Counted from the first letter of the stretch, positions 23,205 to 33,320 are shown. The stretch: DNA of 64,000 bases from Sporothrix humicola (GCA_021396245.1 WNYE01000064.1:124001-188000), one strand, 5' to 3'. Made by a program: numbers and translations. Notes: generated from the letters alone by a model not told the origin.

Positions 23205-23578
23205 GCTCGTCATGGCGCCGGCAACACTCGAGCGATCGGTCTCAACGTCGGAAGTACGGAGGCGGAGGGCTCGTCATGGCGCCGGCAATGCTCGAGCGAT
23301 GAACCTTAAAGTAGAAGAGAAGGCCAGGTTACGAGCCACACACTCCTTGTTTTATACCCTGTTTACCGCACCCACCCTTTTCATTTGTTTACTACATACA
23401 GCTGTTTATTTGTTTATTTATTTACTTAACGTATGGCCTTGGCAGGCCAACACACACTCGTGTAAGCTAGAAAGTTTACACACACAATTCTGTGGCAGTT
23501 TCTTCCCCATGAGGGTTTTGCCTAACTAGTCGCCAATAGTCAAGATTAACTGAGAAAGACGAATATTAATAATAATAA
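23205..23578 (+). mobile_element. 5'-truncated LINE copy A (3' UTR only)
   Basis: 374 bp, matching the last ~380 bp of copy B (from 24743). It includes a duplicated 32-bp block (23205-23236 and 23269-23300) beginning GCTCGTCATGGCGCC, a long TTTATTTGTTTATTTATTTACTTAACG stretch, and a 3' tail of TAA-type simple repeat before the target-site repeat. A simple-repeat tail, severe 5' truncation and flanking short direct repeats are features of target-primed reverse transcription. It is less mutated than copy B. Confidence 0.75.
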
Positions 23579-23589
23579 ATTACAGACAA
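23579..23589. repeat. Target-site repeat, middle copy
   Basis: ATTACAGACAA, shared by the end of copy A and the beginning of copy B. Confidence 0.8.
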
Positions 23590-24070
23590 ATGGGGCTGTA
23601 CACTCCCGTGGGCCCGAACAATTTATACGGTTGTACTCCGGAGCACGGCAGCTTACGGCGCGGGCGTTTTCCTCCCAAAGTTAAAAGATAGCCGACCGGC
23701 GCCCTCTTTAGATACTATTTTCCACGGGTATCTCCGCACAGTCTTTAGGGTTTACCGGTTAACACCCACCCACCTTCTCCACTCCGAATTAAGTATACCA
23801 CCATTAAACCTTTACTTAAAATACCGCCAAACCGTTTTCTTATCCCGGCTAAACTACTAAACTAAAGCCTAAACGATCCGGGGCGCGGTACGCCACCCCC
23901 GGCCGTTTATTAACCACTATCCACCTTTCCCTATACCACCCCCGCCGCCTGCCCCCGAGGAGACGGACTAGGCCACAGTTATCGACCGTTGGAAAGCTTA
24001 ATGGTAACAAAACGTTAAAACCGGCCGCTCCGCGAAATCTCTCGTTATACAAACGTTATACTAAGTAATA

Positions 24071-24418
24071 AAGGCCGTACGGCGCCGCCACCTTTATCTC
24101 ACGAAGGTTGAAAGCAGCCTCTTTACGTAAATCCGTACTGGCTATATCGGCCTCCGCGTATACCTCTTCCGGCGTAAAGCTATTAACTCCCCGGACTACC
24201 CTTACGGCGCCGGGGACGAGACGGCCGAGCACATAATTTTAATATACCCAAAGACACCACCGCGGCCGGCAGGCTGGCCCTAGACCTTTGAAGAACTAAA
24301 ATACAGGTTACAAAACGGCCTTAAAGCTAAACCAATCCTCCGGTGGCTTATCCGGAGCGACAGGCTCCCGGAGTACAACCTTACGAAAGAGTTAAAAAGG
24401 TCACCGTCGCCGGAGTAA
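24071..24418 (+). pseudogene. Remnant of LINE reverse transcriptase C-terminus
   Basis: One frame reads KAVRRRHLYLTKVESSLFT, stop, IRTGYIGLRVYLFRRK, then YPYGAGDETAEHIILIYP, stop, TFEELKYRLQNGLKAK and WLIRSDRLPEYNLTKEL. This is the classic end of fungal LINE polyproteins (SLLTQIRTGHIGL followed by a C-x-C-G..H....C metal knuckle). The stop TAA at 24128 replaces the expected Gln (CAA to TAA). A second stop, TAG, is at 24281. The three knuckle positions expected to be Cys are all Tyr (TAC at 24197, 24203 and 24245; TGC to TAC). These are all RIP-type transitions. Dead gene. Confidence 0.75.
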
Positions 24419-24489
24419 CGTACCGTCGCCCGAGCCACACCTTCTTCTTGTTCTTACGCCGTGCCGCGGTGATACGTCGTTCCTCCTCA

Positions 24490-24640
24490 ACGGCAATAGC
24501 TTTACGGGCACGGCGCTCCTCGGCTTCGATTAAAGCTTACTCCTCGGGAGGACGCCGTCCCTCCTTAACGGTATTAACTTTACGGGCACGACGCTCCTCG
24601 GCTTCGATCAAAGCTTACTCTTCGGGCGAGAGGTCGGCCA
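24490..24640. repeat. Short tandem duplication inside LINE copy B
   Basis: A unit of about 70 bp containing TTTACGGGCACG[A/G]CGCTCCTCGG occurs twice in a row, from ~24500 and ~24570. On the minus strand both copies read a Glu/Arg-rich phrase ALIEAEERRARK preceded by EE-stop, where the stop again looks like a converted Gln codon. Confidence 0.6.
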
Positions 24641-25123
24641 AACGGCTGCGCTTAATACTTCAATGATTTCGGTGGCGGCGGCCTCCGTCTCCGTCTCTAT
24701 CTTAAGTGTCGAATAGTCGGGCGCCGGGGGCGACAACGATAGGCTCGTCATAGCGCCGGCAACACTCGAACGATCGGTCTCAACGTCGGAAGTACGGAGG
24801 CGGAGGGCTCGTTATAACGCCGGTAATACTCGAGCGATAAACCTCAAAGCAAGAGAGAAGGCTAAGTTTACGAGCCACACACTCCTTTATTTTATACCCT
24901 GTTTACCGCACCTACCCTTTTCATTTGTTTACCACATACAGCTGTTTATTTGTTTATTTATTTACTTAACGTATGGCCCTGGCAGGCCAACACACACTCG
25001 TGTAAGCTAAAAAGTTTACACACACAATTCTGTGGCAGTTTCTTCCCCATGAGGGTTCTGCCTAGCTAGTCGCCAATAGTCAGGATTGACTGAGAAAGGC
25101 GAATAATAATAATAATAATAATA

Positions 25124-25134
25124 ATTACAGACAA
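25124..25134. repeat. Target-site repeat, right copy
   Basis: ATTACAGACAA, marks the 3' boundary of LINE copy B. Confidence 0.8.
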
Positions 25135-25262
25135 AACACTCTTGCATAAAAAAAAGAAAAGAAAAAAATACTTGAAAAATAAACACGTTTGTAATTTAAT
25201 GTTGAATGATTCGCTAACACAGCCATGTTAAATAAAAATCCACGCATACAAAACAAAAGCCT

Positions 25263-26209
25263 CTACTTCCTGCCAATGCCGACCAGCGCCGTGCCGACCA
25301 GTCTGCCGGGCGTCTCTGGGTGCTTCGACAAGATTTCCTCAACCATGAGGTCCCGCGTCTTCTCGAGCTCCTCGCCGGTCATGTCGCTTGTCAGCTTCTT
25401 CATAATCGGGATCTGCGTCAGCAGGAACCGCGAGACCTCGTCCGGGTCGTCGTAGGGCATGTACGTCTCGACGGGGATCACCTCGACGTCGCGGAAGCCG
25501 GCCGCCTCCAGCTCGCCGCGCACACCCTCGGGCGTGGCCCACGTCTTGGGCAGCTGCGGGATGCCCTTGTCGGGGCGCACTTTGCCGACAAAGCCCATGA
25601 GGTCGGCCCATTCGCTGCATTTCCACGAGCTCTGGGCAAAGAAGCCGCCGCCGTTGTCGTCTGTCAGCGTGCGGCGGATCTCTTTGAGAGAAGCGCGCGC
25701 TTCGGGCACCATGAACAGCACAAAGCCGGCAAAAGCGTGGCTGATGGAGCCGTCGGCGACCGACGAGAGGTCCGTGACGTCGAGGTTTTGGATTTCGAGC
25801 TTCTCCCACAGCGCGTTGCCGCCGGCAATCTCGGCCTTCTTACGGAGCTCGAGCTGGCCCAGGATGCCCGACGAGAAGTCGGACGCGACGAGGTGCGAGG
25901 ATTCGGGGAGGACGGAGCCGAAAGCGTTGAGAATGGCGGCCGGGATCTGGCCGGGGCCCGTGCCAATATCGAGGACTGTCGTTGCCTTTGTAAAGGGAAT
26001 TGCGGCGTTGGCGACCTCGGCCATGCTAGCGGCCGGAACCGTTCCCGGCCCAGCCATGGCCAGCTTCATAAACGCCGGGGCGAATGTCGACCATTCTTTC
26101 GAATCGCTGCCTGTGGTGGAGTAAAGGTTAGTAAGAGTTACCGACAACAACTGAGGGCGGAGGTGACCATTGTAGACTTGCAAATTGGGACAGTCTTAGG
26201 CGTAGTCAT
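25263..26209 (-). CDS. Class I SAM-dependent methyltransferase (5' end uncertain)
   Basis: The main exon (from about 26110 down to 25263) codes ~280 residues. It has the SAM-binding motif I VLDIGTGPGQ, an acidic loop LVASDFSSG, NLDVTDLSSVADGS (motif II/post-II region) and AGFVLFMVPEARASLKEIRRTL as in UbiE/COQ5-like folds. The substrate is unknown. The likely start is the ATG at 26209 (MTTPKTVPICKST..), joined across an intron ending CTCCACCACAG at 26111 with branch CTAAC. The only GT sites in the right phase give a short intron (about 41 nt, donor GTTGTT), so the exact 5' structure is unresolved. A LINE insertion lies 129 bp beyond the stop. Confidence 0.75.
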
Positions 26210-27352
26210 TTTGGCGGTGCTTGCGACGAAGCTGGGCTTGCTGGATGTGATGCTGCGGACGAATGTATGCGATTGAAATGGTTTGTTAAAGCAGAAAGAG
26301 AATTGATTGAGAAATGCCCTCATGGTTTTCAATTCTTCTCCTTTACTTTTCGCATTTCCTTCCTCGAAGTTCTTCTACTTGCATTTTATGCTTTCTGTGC
26401 AATGATTTCAAATACTTGCTGTCATCATTTAAACGCCGAACTGCCCGTCCTTGTTTCTGGGTTTACACAACACTAACACTCGACTGGCAAGCGTACAAGG
26501 GTTGATCACTGTCAAAATAAGCCACGAAGGATTCAGGATGAAGCCTATCGCGCTATCGTCAGACTGCAATGTGACGGTGGATATGGGGAAAACCATGAAC
26601 CCATAGCAAACGATGCACTCGTTACAGGGCCCCGGAGAGTTAAAAGAGAGAACGTTTTGACCAGTGCGGCGCAGAACAGAGCTTGGATGGAGGGAGATAA
26701 AGCGGGATCTACGAAACTCGCCGTGGCAGTTGTAAAAGTCTCCGGGAAGCCGATGCAAACAGAGATGCAAAACCCGGTGCGTGGGCACGATGGAACGGGC
26801 TATTTGTTGGTTAACTCCATAAAGAGACGATGGAATGCCGTCTGTCAGATGCATCGTACGGAGTGAGATCGAAACGAAATCCTCCAAAAAAGAAGAAATC
26901 CTTCAGAAAAGAAGGCTCAGCCTTAGCAGCCTTACGAGCCTAGTGAAACGGGGCTGCATGGTACCAGTGATTGTCACTCAAGTGAGGCTGGACACAGCAA
27001 TAGGTTGAAATAAACTTAACAACTCGAAGCTCAGAAAAAGTAAGTAAGATACGTCGTAGGTGATTTTAAATAGTAGCACATTCCAAATAAAAAGAGGAAA
27101 AAGGACAAGACAAAGAAGCTAGTAAACTTAAAGTCCATTTCAACATCTAGGGCTCCACCCATGGGCCACTGTCAGAGTGCTTCACAAAGACCGTAATCTT
27201 ACGTCGTACATGCGACGCAACAGTGCCAGCTGTGCTTACGTTATCTTTTGTTTTAAAACATGCTTTGCAATATAAAGACCGAATCTTGAAGCCTGAAAGG
27301 GAAAAAAAAGGAAGAAAATAAAAGGTGAGATCCTCCCACATCATTTGACAGC
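26210..27352. other. Intergenic
   Basis: 1.1 kb with no supported gene. A GTGAGC..polypyrimidine..CAG stretch (27296-27355) directly overlapping the transporter stop could be a 3' UTR or terminal intron. Beyond it, a frame with YCKACFKTKDN resembles a lone zinc-finger fragment but cannot be extended. Confidence 0.5.
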
Positions 27353-28640
27353 TCACGTCGCAAAGCGAAAGCGTGGATCACGGCTGCTGATGATGGGGTC
27401 TGTCGCCGTCGACATGCCCGCCGTGTCGGGCGGGCCATACTGGGCGTCGCGGCGGCGGTTTTCCCAGCGCATCCACATGGTGTAGGCCACGCTGGCGACG
27501 ACGAGGGCGGCGCTCATGGCCATGTTGACGGCGAGGGCGGTCATGAAGCACGGGAACTGGCTGGGCAAGTACAGGTTGCTCGACAAAATACCGCCGCAGT
27601 TGCCGACGGCCACAAAGATGCCGCTGGTCATGGCGCAGGCGTTGAGGTTGGGGATGTTGTCGATGGTCCAGGCGGCGCCGATCGGCGTGCCCGGGTAGGC
27701 GCCCATGGTGCACAAGAACATGGCAAAGTAGAGGACGGTGGTGTTGGTGCTGCTGACAGTGGCCAGGATGACGTAGCCGACAAGACTGAGGAGCGAGGCA
27801 GCGGCCTGGTGGAAACCGCGTTAGCGGAAGTGATCGGAGGACTTGCAGATGGCAACGAGGACGACAGCGCCGACCAAGGCAGGAGCGACTGTGTACTATG
27901 GCATGCGTTAGTATACTCATGTGAGATGAAAATGAGGAGGGGATGGCCTACCAAATTCGTCTTGATGACACTGTAGCCCAAGCGCTGGACGATGATGGCT
28001 AGAATGTTGGCATTGGATGTCAAGACGGTGCCGCCGAGAAATGACAGGACCACACGGATGTAGCCGTGCGGCGTTGTAAACTCGATCATGGCTTCCTTCC
28101 AGCTAAAGGACGGAGACGAAAACAGATTGTGACGCAGGCTGCTGGTCAAGGCCGAGGCCGAGTCGTGCTCGAGCCGCAGCTCGGCCACTTCCTTTTCCGT
28201 CGCAGACAGGAACCACGCCGAGCGAGGACTGAAGGCAGGGACGCAAAGACGACGACGGCCCACAGCATGGTCAACCCGCCCTCTAGGAAAAAGAGGTACG
28301 ACCACCGGAAATATTTCTCGTGCTTGATCTGGAACATGCCGTAGGCAAACAGGCCGCCAAAGGCCAACGAGCCCACGAGGGCGGCGTAAAAGATGCCGAT
28401 GCGGCTGGCCAGTTCGCGGCGGGTGTACCAAGTGGAAAGATAGTATATGACGAACGCGGGGAAGCCCGACTCGAAAGCGCCGACAAACACGCGGCACACG
28501 ACCATTTCTTTAAAATTTGTGGCGAACCCACTGGCCAGCGACGCGGCACCAAACACGAGTAGCATGCCGGACAGTGCAGAGCGAGCTCCAAAGAGACGGG
28601 TGCGCATGGTGAAGACGCCATCAACCTCGCCGAGGTGCGC
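27353..28640 (-). pseudogene. Broken MFS transporter, Dal5/allantoate permease-like (anion:cation symporter group)
   Basis: Recognisable family text: SGFATNFKEMVVCRVFVG, FESGFPAFVIYYLSTWYTRR, YFRWSYLFFLEGGLTML, AWFLSATEKEVAELRLEHD, then over a good 56-bp intron (27896-27951; TACTAAC branch) YTVAPALVGAVV, GAYPGTPIGAAW and a C-terminal tail. Three defects are seen. The first two membrane helices are absent, with non-homologous sequence upstream of ~28640. The frame shifts at ~28230-28240, between VVFASLP and FSPRSAW, consistent with one lost base. A TAA at 27821-27823 sits inside SSDHFR-stop-RGFHQAAA, where the family has an acidic residue. Relatives carry allantoate, nicotinate or similar anions. 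Sequencing error could explain one lesion, hardly all three. Confidence 0.75.
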
Positions 28641-28896
28641 GCCAACCCGCAGAAATGGGCCAATCCATGGTGCAAAGACTACTCGGGGCAGCCGTGTGTG
28701 CGGGACATTCAGATTGCGTCGGGTGATGGGCACATTTTTACCGCAGGGATTATCCCTTGCCGACCGTATATTGACAATATTACTGGACTGATTGTGTACC
28801 CCTGAATTTTGAGATAGCATTTAGACTGTGCATCTTTCTGGAATATCTGCGTACTCGTACTCCCACAGCTGACTCTGAATCTTTGATACTAGTTGT

Positions 28897-29971
28897 CTAA
28901 ATTTGGATCCGTCCTTCCGCAGCCCGCCGCTGCCGCTCTTCCAACAGACACACCGCAAGCACGACAAAGCAGCCCACACCCGTCACCGCATACGCCAGGT
29001 GGGTCTGCACCGTGCCGTACCAGGCAAAGAAGGGCTCGACAAACTGCGAGGGCGGCCAGAGTTCGTTTCGTGGCACCCATGCGATGGCATGCCAGTTCCG
29101 GGCTGCCTGGAGGCCAGCCAAGATAATAAACATGGCGCCTTGTAGGCCGAGGGATACAAGACTTAGGCTGCCGTGATCGCCGCTTGCCTTGACGGCGTGG
29201 ATCTGGTTCACGGCGGGCAAGAACAGGAACGTCGCGTTGGGAACGAACAGCAGCGTCATCCAGATACTTAAGCCAATAAGATAAACAGGGAACCAGTAGC
29301 TGCCGCTCTGCCACTCGTCCTGGTCAAAGAGCGGGTGTTGGTTGAGGCCCATGTAGGCGAACGAGATGGACAAGACGACGGCGGCCGTGATGCCAACAGC
29401 GACTTGCATCGTCCGGGATGGAGTCGAGGGGGTATTGACATAAACATCGGTGGATGATACCGAAGATACTGATACCGCCTCTCCTTCTCCTTCCTCACCA
29501 GCGCCTGCCACCATCGCTCCTCCTCCATTTTCGTCACTCCGATAGTGAATATACAGTGCCAGTAACGCCATGGCAGACAGCCACTGCACAATAGCCTGGA
29601 GGATGCCGAGCAGCGACGACAGAGCCTTCCAGCCAGTGTATGGCCCGTCGTTGACGCAGTTGTACGCGCCATAGAATATCGGGTGGCAGACACGTAGCGC
29701 CAGCGTGAAGACGGAGAAGAGGCTGTGGAAAAGGATGTAGCGTGATGCTATGCCGTGGGTACCATGCTGAATAATGGCAATGTATTGAGGTACGTATGCG
29801 GCAACGATGAAGAAGCAAAAGAGTCTGTTGAAGAGGTTGATGCGTTAGAAGTATTGTTAAGCGCTTACGCGCCTGTGACTGAAAAGTAAACAAAGATACT
29901 TACGCTTCCACTATCGTGCGTGGTGAAGACTGGTACTCGATGTAGCTGTTACACCGCTCTGGATCACCCAT
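28897..29971 (-). CDS. Fungal multispanning membrane protein with PQ motif
   Basis: Exons 29904-29971 and 28897-29824 join over a 79-bp intron (GTAAGT, branch CTAAC, acceptor CAACAG), giving 331 residues. The junction yields SSPRTIVEALFCFFIVAAYVPQYIAI. About seven hydrophobic helices are visible. The first repeat-like unit has YVPQY followed by GTHGIASRYILFHSLFSV, resembling PQ-loop type solute carriers. A Gly/Glu/Ser-rich loop lies near residues 125-160, and a short charged tail ends EERQRRAAEGRIQI. The protein is probably located in an internal or plasma membrane; its cargo is unknown. Start ATG at 29971 is the first in frame. It is divergent from the mini-gene at 30889. Confidence 0.75.
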
Positions 29972-30888
29972 GATATCGACAGATTATTGTTGAAGTTGTT
30001 GGAGACTGGTTGTTGGCAGTGATTAGATGCAGTTTGATTTTTATTTTGAAAAAGATTAAAAGATCCGTGTTGAATGAAAGACCTACAAGGGCCGGTAAAA
30101 TCATGTGCAACCGAAAGCGAGCGGAGGCAATTTGCTGTGCCGCTTTGCAACGCGGCTGCCTTCCCCCCCTCTTACACCCAACGAACCGTACACGGGAGCA
30201 ACGCCCGGTTATTTGCAACACTGCAAAGGATCTTGAGTGCGTGTGAGACTGTTGCCTGGCTGCTCCTTTTGTTCCTGCAGATTTGTTGCTTTTTGCGCTC
30301 GACTTTGACTCGTCTGTATGTTCTTTTTCTTTTTCTTGTACATAAAATAAATAGCATTGTTATTAACTTACATGTAGATTTCATCTAGATTTAAGTTGTT
30401 AAAAGTACGACATATTCGGATCGAAGATTTAACATTAAGCCTGCTATGACCTACAGGGAGTACAATACAGTTCACCGAGCCAGGCCCCACCGCGAGGCCG
30501 CACCTAACTCACGCTATGCCCGATTAGGCACTTACATGTTCATTGAGGAAGGCATCGCTCTATTGTTCGTATTGACTTATTGAACACACTTACAAAGATG
30601 GGCACAACTCCTGTTGTAACACGGATAAGATGAATCGAACTTGATCTCAAGATACAAGTGCCGTTGATTTGATCTGAATTTCAGAGAATCTATTTTTTTT
30701 TCTTCTTCTTTCATCTTCACTTTTTTCTCATCCAACGCCGGCTCCTTTGTCTCATTGCTGCAGCACTTACACCAAAAACAAACAAACAATCATCTCTTCA
30801 CATCACGCACATCCCATCACACATTTGTGCCGCCTCCGGACGAAGAAGCTGCCGTCCCAATACCGTCCCAAGAAGATCAACCGCCAAC
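29972..30888. other. Intergenic
   Basis: 917 bp. Contains the divergent promoters of the PQ-motif gene and the mini-gene at 30889. 30290-30420 is AT-rich. Nothing else recognised. Confidence 0.6.
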
Positions 30889-31083
30889 ATGTCCGACTGC
30901 TTCTGCCCCTGCCCAGACGCGGGCAGCATCTACTAGACGGTGACCATCAGTTGCCTAGTTAGGGGTTTTATATTTGGGTGTATTACGGGTTGCCTGGAGA
31001 ACAGGAAAGTTGAGAGACGGGTCAAGGAGGAGTTGGAGAAGATGAAGAGGGAGCAGGAGGAGGGGAGGGACAACGAGGAATAG
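30889..31083 (+). pseudogene. Mini-gene: Cys-rich start, in-frame TAG, then membrane/coiled tail
   Basis: The ATG at 30889 has an excellent context (CCAACATGTCC) after a leader rich in C and A. It opens MSDCFCPCPDAGSIY, then a TAG at 30934. The same frame continues without break for 48 more codons: TVTISCLVRGFIFGCITG (a short membrane helix with Cys), then CLENRKVERRVKEELEKMKR and an acidic end, stopping at 31081. The tail is a plausible protein and its frame matches the start, so the TAG may be a mutated Trp (TGG to TAG), a read-through stop, or part of an unrecognised intron (branch-like TACTAG, then ACCATCAG at 30950). Unknown family. Confidence 0.45.
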
Positions 31084-31461
31084 GAGGAGAGAGAGGCTTG
31101 GGGTCTCGGTGAAGCTGGGCGGAAAAAGGGGTGGGGGGTGTTCACAGCTTTCTTTTTTATTTTTGGTAAATAGAAATACTGTAATGTATTCTTACTATTG
31201 CTGTTTATGATGAACCTGACAGAATTGAGCCTTGTGGTCCTGCATAGGAGAACTAATTTGGTCACATGACTTCACTAGTTAAAACTAAAAGAAAATACCA
31301 ACCCGAGATCTAGCTTTCAACCAACAGCATAAAACTAACTATCTTGACTGGGAGTCCGCAAGGCTTACACACAAAATGATTAAGCTACGGTTACGTCGTC
31401 ATACCTTTTAGCAGAGAGTATACCATCATGTTAAGCTGTGTAGTCTGTGCCATAAAACCGG
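31084..31461. other. Intergenic
   Basis: About 380 bp with no gene; upstream region of the orphan gene at 31605. Confidence 0.6.
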
Positions 31462-31468
31462 TATAAAA
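31462..31468 (+). promoter_or_regulatory. TATA box of the orphan gene at 31605
   Basis: TATAAAA, 137 bp upstream of the ATG, followed by a C/T-rich and ACAA-rich leader. Confidence 0.5.
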
Positions 31469-31604
31469 TGGCGATTTCCTCTTCTTTTTTCCAGTCTAAA
31501 ATCCGCACTCATCTACCCACTTTCTACTTCTGCTCACAACCAAGACACTCTCCACTGGAACCATCGCGACGTTATCCCTACACGACAATCCAAGCCACAG
31601 AAAA

Positions 31605-32654
31605 ATGTCCGGGGACATGAATAATATATATTTCGCGCTTTCCCTGCTTGATCAGAACAAGCGAAACAAAGCCAAAAAGCAGCAAAACGCAGCCGACAAG
31701 CAAAAAGAGGACGCTGAGATGGCCGAGAAGGCCGAGAAGCCCTCAAAACCCGCAGAGCAAACACTGACCGCAGAAAACATGTTGAACAACTGCCAGGAGG
31801 TGACCAGCGCCATCCGCACGGCTATACACGAGGTCTACGATGCAACGCTTTCTGTTTTAGGCAGCGACAGCACGAAGACAAAGACTGAAGCAGCTACAGA
31901 GACCGGAACAGGACGGAACACAGATGCGGACTCGGACACCGAAACGGTAACCACGGCGGTAACTGCAAATGCAAATGCAACTGCAAATGCAACTGAAAGG
32001 GACAAGGCCGTGGCGTACGAGGCGGCCCTCCATGTCCTTCAAGTGTTGAAAGACCTTGGCATTATTCTCAGAAACGTACGGTGCTTCAAAGACGATGTCC
32101 AAACAGGTGCCCTGCTGGCCGACTTTCTGGTCGAGTGGTATAATGCGTGGGCGGCGCAAAGCAACCATGGCAGCCATAGAAACCATACCGAGACAGACGA
32201 AATACTGGCCGTCTACGACATTGGCCGGTCTGCATGCATCGGCATGGTGGTAAAGCGCATCAAGGCCTCGCCGGCTCCTCAGGATGCAATAATGTTCCGA
32301 TTCGGTCTCTATAAACGAGCTTTCTCAAGATGCTGCGCTCTGCCGGCCCCGATGGGAGGCGCGCAAGAAGACGACCGGTACAAACTGTTGCTCCAAGCAT
32401 TTACCTCGCCACATGTTCTGCAGACGTGGGCCACGGTCCAAAGCACGCTGCTTCCCCTGTTTGTCCGTTCCTGCATCATGCTTGGCCAAAAGATGTCAGA
32501 CTATGAAGCCGTTCTCCGCCAGTGCACGTCCTTTGCTTTGAGCGTTCTTCGGGATCTGGAACAAGGCGACTTTGGCGTGCAAATGGCCGAAAGGAAACGA
32601 AATAAACAACAAAATGGGAAAAGAAGTTGGAAGTTTTGGTCAAAGCGGAAATGA
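31605..32654 (+). CDS. Unrecognised protein with charged N-terminus and basic C-terminus
   Basis: 349 residues, one exon, ATG in good context (AAAAATGTCC). I do not recognise the family. Residues 20-55 are Lys/Glu/Ala-rich and probably helical. Residues ~85-130 are Thr/Asn/Ala/Asp-rich low complexity, including a hexamer repeat (GCAAAT/GCAACT) coding alternating Asn-Ala and Thr. The rest is a helical, soluble-looking domain (AALHVLQVLKDLGIILRNVR; SPHVLQTWATVQSTLLPLF) with scattered Cys. It ends in a strongly basic tail KRSWKFWSKRK that could bind membranes or nucleic acid. The codon usage and clear TATA box support a real gene. It could be lineage-specific. Confidence 0.65.
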   Translation: MSGDMNNIYFALSLLDQNKRNKAKKQQNAADKQKEDAEMAEKAEKPSKPAEQTLTAENMLNNCQEVTSAIRTAIHEVYDATLSVLGSDSTKTKTEAATETGTGRNTDADSDTETVTTAVTANANATANATERDKAVAYEAALHVLQVLKDLGIILRNVRCFKDDVQTGALLADFLVEWYNAWAAQSNHGSHRNHTETDEILAVYDIGRSACIGMVVKRIKASPAPQDAIMFRFGLYKRAFSRCCALPAPMGGAQEDDRYKLLLQAFTSPHVLQTWATVQSTLLPLFVRSCIMLGQKMSDYEAVLRQCTSFALSVLRDLEQGDFGVQMAERKRNKQQNGKRSWKFWSKRK

Positions 32655-32914
32655 TGTAAAGCGACCTAGTCGTGGCACATAGCTTACATTAGAGAAATAA
32701 ATCCAATGCGCACTACTTCACACTCAAACCGTAAAACAACTTTGTAAATTATACAGTAAAGAAACTAGGACCCGGTCTACTCATGAAGCGCGTAAAACAA
32801 CCGCAACCACGCCAGCCTCCACTAGAAAACAACGAAAAGAAGGAAGAGGAGACGAAAAGCCACCAGACAAAGAAATAGATCCGCAAAAGGAACCCACCGA
32901 CAAGAGAAATAAAA

Positions 32915-33320
32915 TCAGGGCGTCTCTGAGCGTCCAGGCAAAATGCTCCGGCGCTGCAGCGGCTTCGTCCACCACCCCTTCTTCCGCGGCACGGTCATCT
33001 TCCTGGCCCTCCTTGAAGATGGCCTTGATTTTGCCGCCGAGCTTGGCAGCCACATTTTCATGCTTTCCGGGACAGCTGTGGCCCAGTCGCCGACGGGTGA
33101 GACGGCCTCTTGGGGCTCGGCGCCCTTCATAAAAAAAGCCACCAACCGACCGACGGTGGTGGTGTGTGGGATGAGAGCCGCGGCAAGGCTCTCTTGCGAC
33201 TCGGCCATGCGCCGACGAACGTCCAGCCCTTCGCGCCGGACGGCCATTTCTTCGATATGGGCCTGTCAAAGCAGCGCCGCAACGTCACAGCTGGTGCCGT
33301 TCAGGATGACGGGCTGAGCG
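32915..33320 (-). pseudogene. Decayed module copy U1
   Basis: The frame reads PVILNGTSCDVAALL, then TGA at 33266-33268, then QAHIEEMAVRREGLDVRRRM and on to TTVGRLVAFFMKGAEPQEAV. In copy U2 the equivalent place has Trp (TGG), so the TGA looks like a G to A nonsense change. The region upstream in the same frame (to 33562) supplies a membrane-like stretch SVVSGVIGVAIGYVKGAGPQ, apparently the end of the preceding unit. Unknown function. Confidence 0.45.

Larger units (their letters stand above)
23590..25123 (+). mobile_element. RIP-degenerated LINE copy B (C-terminal RT/RNase H region + 3' UTR)
   Basis: 1.5-kb 5'-truncated non-LTR retrotransposon. 24071-24418 codes the end of the polyprotein (separate entry). 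24743-25123 repeats copy A. It ends in a (TAA)n tail next to the 25124-25134 target-site repeat. Compared with copy A, the second 32-bp block has changed almost only C to T and G to A (GCTCGTCATGGCGCC to GCTCGTTATAACGCC), as expected from RIP. Long stretches are TpA-rich. I considered an LTR element because of the ~380-bp direct repeats; the simple-repeat tails and RT type argue against it. Confidence 0.75.

Noticed and set aside
23205..25123. LTR retrotransposon with ~380-bp LTRs
   Set aside because: The direct repeats end in TAA-type tails next to a shared short target repeat, lack TG..CA ends and a clear primer site, and the interior codes the end of a LINE-type reverse transcriptase.
27147..27300. 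Zinc-finger-like fragment YCKACFKTKDN..SHVRRKI on the minus strand (possible transposase BED finger)
   Set aside because: Too short, no upstream or downstream continuation; probably chance or 3' UTR.
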